A stretch of DNA of 5,788 nucleotides, taken from NCBI GenBank assembly GCA_031254955.1, contig JAIRTK010000407.1:1-5788 (forward strand), in the 5' to 3' direction. The translations under genes and the position numbers were made by a program. This DNA is from Opitutaceae bacterium. Its GTDB lineage: Bacteria > Verrucomicrobiota > Verrucomicrobiia > Opitutales > Opitutaceae. Shown here piece after piece: positions 1 through 5,158 of the stretch (position 1 is the first letter of the stretch; every line of letters begins with the position of its first letter). Below the pieces are notes generated by a model. That model made no database searches. It worked only from the letters and a program-made list of their open reading frames with translations, and was not told where the DNA came from.

Positions 1-146
1 CTTTCCGCGCTTTCGTGATTAAAGACTTTGTTTTTTGAGTTGTTCAAAGTGCCATTCATTTCTTCGGTTGCGGTTGCGCCGCTCCGGGGCCTCCGTGTCC
101 AAAACAAACCAGCCATTCAAAAGTGCGGGGGACCGAAAACCCAACG

Positions 147-929
147 TCAGGCGGCGATCACGTGGCCATCCGCCCGGTAGGAGGCCCCGTTGACGCTTGC
201 TGCCGTGGTGCTGCAAAGAAACACCGCGAGGCAGGCGATTTCCTTCGGGTCAAGCAGGTCGTCGGGCGAGTGTTTGCGGCGGTTGTCCGTCAGAAACTGC
301 CGTTCCGCCTCCTCGGGCGGAAGCGTCGGATAGAGTTTCCGCACGAGTTTTTTCACGCCGTCCGAACGCGCCGTGCCCGGCAGCACGGCGTTGACGGTCA
401 CGGATGTGCCCTTCGTCAAATCCGCAAGGCTCCGCGCGATGGAAAGCTGCATCGCCTTGGTCGCTATATAATGCGGAATGCGGAGCCAGGGATTCACCGC
501 CTGCTCGCTCGACATGAAAAGAACGCGCCCCCATTTGCGGTCCAGCATCCGCCGCAAATAATGGCGGCTGAGCCGCACCCCGCTGAGGATGTTTATTTCA
601 AAAAGGCGCAGCCAGTCCCCGTCGGTCTCCTCGAAAAATCCCACGAATTCATACACGCCGAGATTGTTGATCAGTATGTCAACTTCGGGGAAGGTGTTTA
701 TTGTTTCCTGCACGCCCAGCGCGGTGCCGTTGTCGGCGACAAGGGCGTGCAGCACCGCGTCGGGTTGTTCGTTCTTTATGGTTTGGATGGCGACATCGAC
801 GCTGGAGCGGTTGCGTCCGTTAACGATGACATGAGTGCCTTCGCGGGCGAGCGCGCGGGCGATTTCAAAGCCGATGCCGCCCGAGGATGCTGTTATCAGA
901 GCCAGTTTGCCGTTGAGTCCTAAATCCAT
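147..929 (-). CDS. SDR family NAD(P)-dependent oxidoreductase
   Basis: This is a 260-residue classical short-chain dehydrogenase/reductase, a normal length for the family and predicted cytoplasmic. The N-terminal Rossmann nucleotide-binding loop reads TASSGGIG at residues 13-20. It follows the TGxxxGIG pattern, but the first glycine is replaced by Ala14. Asp66 fits the adenine-ring contact, and NNLG lies at 88-91. The catalytic set is complete: Asn113, Ser141, Tyr154 and Lys158 (YIATK). The C-terminal part has the usual VNAVLPG stretch (179-185) and ends in a hydrophobic, glycine-containing tail. The ATG at 929 is preferred. An in-frame TTG at 968 would add 13 residues ahead of the conserved MDLGLNGK start, and neither site has a clear ribosome-binding sequence. 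The gene lies 102 bp downstream of the FAD oxidase on the same strand, so the two may be cotranscribed. The substrate cannot be read from sequence. It resembles the broad group often annotated as 3-oxoacyl-ACP reductase-like SDRs. Its G+C looks lower than that of its neighbour. Confidence 0.93.
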   Translation of the reverse strand: MDLGLNGKLALITASSGGIGFEIARALAREGTHVIVNGRNRSSVDVAIQTIKNEQPDAVLHALVADNGTALGVQETINTFPEVDILINNLGVYEFVGFFEETDGDWLRLFEINILSGVRLSRHYLRRMLDRKWGRVLFMSSEQAVNPWLRIPHYIATKAMQLSIARSLADLTKGTSVTVNAVLPGTARSDGVKKLVRKLYPTLPPEEAERQFLTDNRRKHSPDDLLDPKEIACLAVFLCSTTAASVNGASYRADGHVIAA

Positions 930-987
930 ATAACCGGGAAAATTGTCAGGCAGGGTGTTTCGACGCAAGCCGTAAACAATTGCCGGA

Positions 988-1014
988 CGGCGCCTTTTGC
1001 GGCGGCGCCGCCGC
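988..1014. repeat. GC-rich overlapping inverted repeats between the two minus-strand genes
   Basis: Positions 999-1014 form a perfect 16-bp palindrome (GCGGCGGC followed by GCCGCCGC). An overlapping alternative stem pairs 988-994 (CGGCGCC) with 1004-1010 (GGCGCCG) around a 9-nt loop. The two folds share bases and so exclude each other. They lie 18 bp or more beyond the stop codon of the FAD oxidase gene and upstream of the SDR gene, inside a 102-bp spacer. On the transcribed minus strand no T-run follows, so this is not a canonical intrinsic terminator. It could slow transcription or stabilise the end of an mRNA, but that is inference. Confidence 0.5.
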
Positions 1015-1031
1015 CTCCGTCCCGCCGCCCC

Positions 1032-2477
1032 TCACTTGTGATCCCACGGCAGGTCGATCTTGAGGCGCGGGTGTTCCCAGACTTTGAAAACCTCGAACAG
1101 CTTTCCGGGATTCAAAATCCCGCGCGGGTCGAGCGCGGTCTTGATGGCGCGCATGGCCTTGATTTGCGCGGGCGAATGTTGGAGGCGCAGGAAGGGGCTT
1201 TTCGCGAGGCCGATGCCGTGCTCGCCGGAGATCGCGCCGCCGAGCGCGACCACGGTTCTCATCAGCCCGCCCACCGCTTTTTCGGCGCGCAGACACTCCG
1301 TGCGACGGTCGCGGTGATACATGATGTTCACGTGCAGGTTGCCGTCGGCCAGATGCCCGAAGGTCGGGATGGGCAGGCGCGAGCCGGCGCGGAGGCGGTC
1401 GAGGGCGCGCGCGAATTTCTCGTAGTTGCGCAGCGGCACGACGATGTCCTCGTTGAGCTTCGAGTCGCCGAGCGCGAACATCGCGCCCGAGCACGTGCGG
1501 CGCGCCTCCCAAAGCCGCTCCGCCTCGTCGCGGCCCGCCGCCTCGCGAAAGGCCGACGCGCGCTCCCGCGCCCACGCGAGCACGGTTTGTTTTTGTTCCT
1601 CCAGTTCGTGCGCCGCGCCGGCCAGCTCCAGCAGGATCACCGGGCGGCCCGGCTGGCCCTCGAACACGGGGCGGCCTGTTTTGATTTCGGCGCAACGCAC
1701 GCTGTGGCGGTCGAGAAACTCGCAGATGGCCGGCTGCACGCGCCGCGAGAACAACGCGCGCGCCGCGCCGAGCGCCGCCACTTCGTCGGCAAACGCCGTC
1801 AGCAACGTCCAGCGCGCGGGCGGCAGCGGGATGAGCTTCAACACCGCTTCGGTGACGACGCCGAGCATCCCCTCCGCGCCGATCCACAAATCGCGCAGGT
1901 TGAAGCCGGCGGAGAATTTTTTGGTCGCGCGGCCCCACTCGACGTAGTCGCCGGTGGGCAGAAAGCCTTTCAACGCGAGCACGAAATCGCGCGTGACGCC
2001 GTGCCGCCCGCCGTGCATGCCGCCGGCGTTGCACGCGATGTTGCCGCCGATGGTGCAGTGTTTTTTCGAGGCCGGATCGGGCGGATAAAACCAGCCCGCC
2101 GCCTCCGCCGCCGCGTGGATGTCGGCGATTTTCGCGCCGGCCTGCGCATGGCACAGGCCGGCGTCGGCGTCGATTTTGATGCGCCGCCAGCGCGAAAGAT
2201 CGAGCACCCAGCCGCCCCGCACCGGCGCCCCCGAGCCGGTCAGCGACGAGCCGCCCCCGCGCACGGTGACGGGCACGCCGTGCCGGTTGGCCAGCGCGAG
2301 CACGGCGGCGATGTCGGCGCGTCCGCGCGGCCTGACCACGGCCTCGGGCGGAAAGGCGAGTTTGCTGCCGTCGAACGAGGCGCGAAAGAGCGCGTCCTCC
2401 GTGACCAAGACGCGCGCCCCGAGCCGGCGCCGCAACGCCCGGGTGGCCGTTGAAAAGGTCGTTGGAAAAATTTTCAT
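1032..2477 (-). CDS. FAD-binding oxidase/dehydrogenase of the GlcD / D-lactate dehydrogenase family
   Basis: This 481-residue flavoprotein should oxidise a 2-hydroxyacid (D-lactate, glycolate or a relative) to the 2-oxoacid and pass electrons to a respiratory or electron-transfer acceptor. The N-terminal PCMH-type FAD domain shows RGGGSSLTG at 73-81, the long FAD motif with TIGGNIACNAGG at 142-153, and LWIGAEGMLGVVTE at 197-210. The C-terminal FAD-oxidase domain shows LNEDIVVP at 341-348, FGHLADGNLHVN at 373-384 (His375 and His382, the expected metal/substrate ligands), GEHGIG at 418-423 and LDPRGILNPGK at 449-459. Length is typical of GlcD (about 480-500). There is no fused iron-sulfur domain, and no GlcE or GlcF gene lies in the window. 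The ATG at 2477 is chosen because FAD-domain homology begins soon after it. The frame stays open upstream to 2795, but only through repetitive spacer. It is divergent from the 2-hydroxyacid dehydrogenase gene. D-lactate, glycolate or another D-2-hydroxyacid are all possible substrates. Confidence 0.93.
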   Translation of the reverse strand: MKIFPTTFSTATRALRRRLGARVLVTEDALFRASFDGSKLAFPPEAVVRPRGRADIAAVLALANRHGVPVTVRGGGSSLTGSGAPVRGGWVLDLSRWRRIKIDADAGLCHAQAGAKIADIHAAAEAAGWFYPPDPASKKHCTIGGNIACNAGGMHGGRHGVTRDFVLALKGFLPTGDYVEWGRATKKFSAGFNLRDLWIGAEGMLGVVTEAVLKLIPLPPARWTLLTAFADEVAALGAARALFSRRVQPAICEFLDRHSVRCAEIKTGRPVFEGQPGRPVILLELAGAAHELEEQKQTVLAWARERASAFREAAGRDEAERLWEARRTCSGAMFALGDSKLNEDIVVPLRNYEKFARALDRLRAGSRLPIPTFGHLADGNLHVNIMYHRDRRTECLRAEKAVGGLMRTVVALGGAISGEHGIGLAKSPFLRLQHSPAQIKAMRAIKTALDPRGILNPGKLFEVFKVWEHPRLKIDLPWDHK

Positions 2478-2555
2478 CAATTTAAAAGGAATCCAAAACA
2501 GGATTCGCTTTGCAAAATCCAATCGCAAAACCAACCCAAAATCCGCGCCCGCCGT

Positions 2556-2585
2556 GCGCGACTCGGTGCGGCGCGACTCGCCCGT
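2556..2585. repeat. 15-bp tandem duplication
   Basis: GCGCGACTCG occurs at 2556-2565 and again at 2571-2580, giving two adjacent 15-bp units that share their first ten bases. The second unit runs into the GTGCC that opens the neighbouring 9-bp array. It is short and could be chance in GC-rich DNA, but it sits at the edge of a longer repeat cluster. Confidence 0.45.
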
Positions 2586-2664
2586 GCCACGCAAACCACG
2601 CAAACCACCCAAACCATCTAAACCACCCAAACCATCTAAACCACCCGAACCATCCGTGCCACCC
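2584..2664. repeat. 9-bp minisatellite, nine contiguous units
   Basis: Nine uninterrupted 9-bp units share the core AAACCANCN: GTGCCACGC, AAACCACGC, AAACCACCC, AAACCATCT, AAACCACCC, AAACCATCT, AAACCACCC, GAACCATCC, GTGCCACCC. AAACCACCC and AAACCATCT alternate in the centre, giving an 18-bp higher-order period, and the outermost units share GTGCCAC. The unit length is a multiple of three, so copy-number change would not shift any frame. It lies 106 bp upstream of the FAD-oxidase start and 254 bp upstream of the hydroxyacid-dehydrogenase start. Function is unknown. Replication slippage is the likely origin. There are no spacers of the CRISPR type. Confidence 0.9.
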
Positions 2665-2696
2665 AACTCGCCCACCCCCAAAAAAAACACTCCGCC

Positions 2697-2735
2697 GTGC
2701 CCTCGCACCGTGCCCTCGCACCATGCCCTCGCGCG
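2697..2735. repeat. 13-bp tandem repeat, three units
   Basis: GTGCCCTCGCACC occurs at 2697-2709 and again, identically, at 2710-2722. A third copy at 2723-2735 (ATGCCCTCGCGCG) differs at three positions. It is unrelated in sequence and period to the 9-bp array 33 bp away, apart from sharing GTGCC. The 13-bp unit would shift reading frame, which argues that this stretch is not translated. Confidence 0.8.
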
Positions 2736-2756
2736 ATTCCCAGAAAACCAGTCAGC

Positions 2757-2780
2757 GCACCAGCCGAAGCACCAGCCGGC
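2757..2780. repeat. 12-bp tandem duplication
   Basis: GCACCAGCCGAA (2757-2768) is followed directly by GCACCAGCCGGC (2769-2780), matching at the first ten of twelve positions. It is the fourth distinct tandem repeat in this spacer. Confidence 0.5.
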
Positions 2781-2825
2781 CCGCCCGTCCGCCAAGTAAT
2801 CGTGTCCTTAAATTTCGGAAGTGCA

Positions 2826-2840
2826 TTGCCATGATGGCAA
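2826..2840. promoter_or_regulatory. Candidate operator: perfect 15-bp dyad
   Basis: TTGCCATGATGGCAA is a perfect inverted repeat with 7-bp arms (TTGCCAT and ATGGCAA) around one central base. It lies 78 bp upstream of the ATG of the plus-strand hydroxyacid dehydrogenase, in the shared divergent spacer. The size and symmetry suit a dimeric bacterial repressor or activator such as a GntR- or LacI-type protein, but I cannot assign a family and no regulator gene is in the window. Its left arm begins with TTGCCA, which could also act as a -35 element. Confidence 0.4.
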
Positions 2841-2852
2841 ACGGATTATTAT
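2826..2852 (+). promoter_or_regulatory. Possible sigma70-like promoter for the plus-strand genes
   Basis: TTGCCA (2826-2831) resembles a -35 box and TATTAT (2847-2852) a -10 box, with a rather short 15-bp gap. Transcription would start about 55-60 bp upstream of the ATG at 2919. The -35 element falls inside the dyad, so a protein bound there would block polymerase. This is a weak call because of the spacing and because promoter consensus in this lineage is not established here. Confidence 0.28.
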
Positions 2853-2918
2853 CAAGTCCGCCGGCCCCGTCAGTTTTTGCTTCCAAATCCGCCGCCATCT
2901 GCTTGCCTCGATGCCCCC

Positions 2919-3881
2919 ATGACGACACGCGTCCTTCTAACCACCACCTCATTCCAAGACACGCCCGGCGCGCACCACGACAAACTCGCCCGGCTCGGCG
3001 TCGAAGTCGTCCGCGAACGCGGCCCGCTGCCCGAATCGCGCATGCTCGAACTGGCCGGGCAGTTCGACGCGTTGCTCTGCGGCGACGACGCGATCACCGC
3101 CGCCGTCATCGACCAGTCGCTCCCGCGCCTCCGCGTCATCAGCAAATACGGCATCGGCCTCGACAAAATCGACGTTGCCCACGCCACCGCGAAAAAAATC
3201 CCCGTCCTCTTCACCCCCGGCGTCAACCACACCACCGTCGCCGAGCACACCTTTCTCCTGCTCCTCGCGCTGGAGAAAAACCTGCTCTTCCACACCGATT
3301 CCACGCGCTCCGGCGGCTGGGAACGCAAGACCGGCCACGAGCTTCTCGCCAAGACGATCGGCATCGTCGGCCTCGGACGCATCGGCAAGGAAGTCGCCCT
3401 CCGCGCGCGCGCCTTCGGCATGGAAGTCGTCGCGTTTGACGTGTATTGGGACGAAGCCTTCGCCGCGCAGCACCACGTCCGCCGCGCCGCCACGAAGGAG
3501 GAGATTTTCCAGACCGCCGACTACATCTCGCTGCACACGAACCTCACGCCCGAGACGCGCGGCATGATCAACGCCGCCACCATCGCCACCATGAAACCCG
3601 GCGTCATCATCCTCAACTGTGCCCGAGGCGAAATCGTGCACACCGCCGACCTCGCCGCCGCGCTCGACACCGGCCAAGTCGCCGGCTACGGCGCCGACGT
3701 GCTCGACGCCGAGCCGCCCCCCGCCGACCACCCGCTCACGCGCCACCCGCGCTGCGTGATCACGCCGCACATCGGTTCGCGCACCGCGGAAAGCGTCGCC
3801 CGCCAAGCCGGCTGCGCCGTGGAAAACCTCGCCCGCTTCCTCGCCGGCCAGCCCCCCGTCGCGCAGGCGAACAAGTTTTAA
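2919..3881 (+). CDS. D-isomer-specific 2-hydroxyacid dehydrogenase (phosphoglycerate dehydrogenase-like)
   Basis: This 320-residue cytoplasmic NAD-dependent enzyme reversibly converts a 2-hydroxyacid to its 2-oxoacid. The substrate domain carries KYGIGLDKID at 76-85 and TPGVNHTTVAEHTFLLLLAL at 99-118. The Rossmann domain has GLGRIG at 151-156, and Asp174 at the end of the next strand favours NAD over NADP. The catalytic triad is intact: Arg236 in NCARGEIV, Glu265 in VLDAEPP and His284 in TPHIGS. Length fits short family members without an ACT or other regulatory domain. It could therefore be a serine-pathway phosphoglycerate dehydrogenase, a hydroxypyruvate/glyoxylate reductase, or a dedicated catabolic enzyme such as SlcC-type sulfolactate dehydrogenase. 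The ATG at 2919 is preferred over an in-frame TTG at 2877, because MTTRVLLTT begins the first beta strand directly. An out-of-frame ATG-to-TGA minicistron (2911-2922) overlaps the start, and no Shine-Dalgarno is visible. The Ldh2-family gene downstream is on the same strand. Confidence 0.94.
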   Translation: MTTRVLLTTTSFQDTPGAHHDKLARLGVEVVRERGPLPESRMLELAGQFDALLCGDDAITAAVIDQSLPRLRVISKYGIGLDKIDVAHATAKKIPVLFTPGVNHTTVAEHTFLLLLALEKNLLFHTDSTRSGGWERKTGHELLAKTIGIVGLGRIGKEVALRARAFGMEVVAFDVYWDEAFAAQHHVRRAATKEEIFQTADYISLHTNLTPETRGMINAATIATMKPGVIILNCARGEIVHTADLAAALDTGQVAGYGADVLDAEPPPADHPLTRHPRCVITPHIGSRTAESVARQAGCAVENLARFLAGQPPVAQANKF

Positions 3882-3906
3882 GCCGCCGCCACCACCGCTC
3901 GCCCTC

Positions 3907-3952
3907 ACTCGATTTAAATCGAGTTAAATCGAATTAAGTCGATTTAAGTCGA
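3907..3952. repeat. 10-bp AT-rich palindromic tandem array
   Basis: Four 10-bp units, TCGATTTAAA, TCGAGTTAAA, TCGAATTAAG and TCGATTTAAG, run from 3909 to 3948, with a fifth partial TCGA at 3949-3952. The first unit sits in a perfect 18-bp palindrome (3907-3924). A second stem pairs 3924-3932 (TTAAATCGA) with 3939-3947 (TCGATTTAA) over a 6-nt loop. The array is an AT-rich island in very GC-rich DNA, and its period is close to one helical turn. It starts 26 bp after the stop codon of the upstream gene. The run that follows is A-rich, not T-rich, on the transcribed strand, so it is not a standard terminator. A multi-site protein target or an mRNA double hairpin are both possible. Confidence 0.75.
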
Positions 3953-3959
3953 AAAAACG

Positions 3960-4031
3960 CCACCGCCGTCGCCATCACCGCCACCGCCGCTGCCCTCACC
4001 ATCGCCCTCACCACCACCACCACCGCCCCCG
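3960..4031. repeat. Triplet-periodic CCN-like tract, 24 triplets
   Basis: Read from 3960, 24 consecutive triplets are almost all CCA, CCG, CCC, TCA or TCG (one CTG), including four CCA in a row at 4011-4022. A plus-strand reading would give a Pro/Ser-rich peptide, but it has no plausible start and reaches a TAG at 4038-4040. I read it as a degenerate trinucleotide repeat in the leader of the Ldh2-family gene, ending about 26 bp before its ATG. Confidence 0.65.
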
Positions 4032-4057
4032 CACCTCTAGCTTCCTCCTTTCCCGCC

Positions 4058-5158
4058 ATGCCCGAACTCTACCACATCGTCCCCGAGACCCAGCACAACA
4101 CCCTCGTCGCCGCCGCCTACCGGCACCGCGGCTTCCAAGCCGACGAAGCCGCCGAGGCCGCCCGCTTCTGCGCCGAAGCCACCCGCCACGGCATCCGCAC
4201 CCACAACGCGCTCAAAGCCCTCCACCTCGACCACCTCTTCGGCTCCCACGCCGGCGGCTGCACCCCCGGCGCGCAAATCGAGGAAAAACCCTCGCGCTTC
4301 GCCGCCGTGAAAATCTGGAACGCAAACAAAAAACTCGGCCAGGCCACCGCCTACCGCGCGATGGACGCCGCCATCCAACTCGCCGACCACTACGGCACCG
4401 GCACCGTCGCCGTGGACAACGCCTTCCACTACCTCTGGGGCGGCGGCTACGTGATGGACGCCGCCCGCCGCGGCTACATCGCCTACACCCACTGCACCGC
4501 CGCGCTCGCGGAAGTCGTCCCCTTCGGCGGCAAACACCCCACCCTCGGCACCAACCCCCACTCATGGGGCTTCCCGACCACCGACGCCATCGGCTACCCC
4601 ATCGTGATCGACTGGGCCACCTCCGTCGTCGCCATGGGCCGCGTGCAACAACTCCTGCGCGAAGGCAAACCCCTCCCGCCCAACGCCGCCGTTGACGCCG
4701 ACGGCCACCCGACCACCGACCCCGCGCAAGCCAAAGCGCTCGTCCCCTTCGGCGCGCACAAAGGCTACGGCCTCTCGCTCATCAACGAACTCACCGGCGC
4801 ACTCATCGGCGGCTCCCTCCCCACCATCCGCAACCGCTGGACGCTCGTCGGCGAAAACGACAAAGGCACCTGCTGCTTCTATTTCCAAGTCATCCACCCC
4901 GAAGCCCTCAACGGCGGCGCCTTCGCGCAAGCCCGCACGCAATCGCAAAACCTGAAAGCGATCCTCGCCGACATCCTCGGCCACGGAAACGAAAAATGCC
5001 TCCTCCCCGGCCAGCTCGAAGCGGACTTCGCCCAAAAAACCGCCAAAGCCGGCGGCCTGCTCTTCAGCAAAGCCGAAATCGAAGCCTTCAACGAACTCGC
5101 CACCGAATCCGGCCAGCCCACTTGGGACACCGCCGCCCTCAAGACCATCGAGTTTTGA
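4058..5158 (+). CDS. Ldh2-family malate/L-lactate-type dehydrogenase
   Basis: This 366-residue cytoplasmic oxidoreductase belongs to the Ldh2/malate-lactate dehydrogenase family, whose NAD(P)-binding fold is not a Rossmann fold. Members include L-malate, L-lactate, ureidoglycolate, diketogulonate and (R)-sulfolactate dehydrogenases. Visible motifs are HGIRTHN at 44-50 (conserved catalytic His44 and Arg48), NAFHYLWGGG at 121-130 (conserved His124), GGKHPTLGTNP at 157-167, IDWATSVVAMGRV at 184-196 and FGAHKGYGLSLINELTGALIGG at 231-252. The cysteine pair at 272-273 precedes the FYFQVIHPEAL strand (274-284). Length is typical. The central motif NAFHYLWGGGY departs from the commoner RNSxHxG form, suggesting a subfamily with its own substrate. 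The ATG at 4058 is the first in frame, and no Shine-Dalgarno precedes it; the leader is a pyrimidine-rich tract (4041-4056). It lies 176 bp after the D-hydroxyacid dehydrogenase on the same strand, with repeats between, so cotranscription is possible but not assured. It converges on the SIMPL remnant. Confidence 0.93.
   Translation: MPELYHIVPETQHNTLVAAAYRHRGFQADEAAEAARFCAEATRHGIRTHNALKALHLDHLFGSHAGGCTPGAQIEEKPSRFAAVKIWNANKKLGQATAYRAMDAAIQLADHYGTGTVAVDNAFHYLWGGGYVMDAARRGYIAYTHCTAALAEVVPFGGKHPTLGTNPHSWGFPTTDAIGYPIVIDWATSVVAMGRVQQLLREGKPLPPNAAVDADGHPTTDPAQAKALVPFGAHKGYGLSLINELTGALIGGSLPTIRNRWTLVGENDKGTCCFYFQVIHPEALNGGAFAQARTQSQNLKAILADILGHGNEKCLLPGQLEADFAQKTAKAGGLLFSKAEIEAFNELATESGQPTWDTAALKTIEF

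Larger units (their letters stand above)
2478..2918. other. 441-bp divergent intergenic region, repeat-rich
   Basis: This spacer separates the two divergent gene pairs and should carry both promoters. Next to the minus-strand gene it is AT-rich. A small inverted repeat there (2489-2494 GAATCC with 2501-2506 GGATTC) would lie in the leader just upstream of that ATG. The middle (2556-2780) holds four unrelated short tandem-repeat families plus a C5-A8 homopolymer junction (2675-2687). The part nearest the plus-strand gene (2800-2860) is AT-richer and contains the 2826-2840 dyad. Several long reading frames cross it in both directions, but their predicted peptides are low-complexity (Trp-Phe, Gly-Leu or Asn-His repeats) and match nothing I recognise, so I call it non-coding. 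No convincing minus-strand promoter was found by eye. Confidence 0.75.

Noticed and set aside
946..2154. Minus-strand open frame of 402 codons overlapping the FAD oxidase in another phase
   Set aside because: It is Arg/Gly/Ala-biased, lacks motifs, and overlaps a well-supported gene on the same strand.
1038..2453. Long plus-strand open frame (471 codons) opposite the FAD oxidase
   Set aside because: It is antisense to a gene with complete FAD-oxidase motifs. Its translation is rich in Arg/Ala/His with no recognisable domain, as expected of a shadow frame in GC-rich DNA.
2584..2664. CRISPR-like array
   Set aside because: The units are only 9 bp, directly abutting, without unique spacers, and no cas gene is present.
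2877..2918. Upstream TTG start adding 14 residues to the hydroxyacid dehydrogenase
   Set aside because: The extra residues (MLPNPPPSACLDAP) are not family-like. The ATG at 2919 leads directly into the first beta strand.
2510..3439. Plus-strand frame encoding an Asn-His repeat protein through the minisatellite
   Set aside because: It starts only at a TTG, changes to Arg/Pro-rich shadow sequence inside the hydroxyacid dehydrogenase gene, and has no domain.
2949..3908. Minus-strand open frame of 319 codons opposite the hydroxyacid dehydrogenase
   Set aside because: It is Gly/Val/Asp-biased and antisense to a gene with a complete catalytic triad. No family is recognisable.
3907..3957. Intrinsic terminator after the hydroxyacid dehydrogenase gene
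   Set aside because: Hairpins are present but AT-rich, and the run after them on the transcribed strand is A6, not T. A terminator is not supported, although a pause or processing site remains possible.
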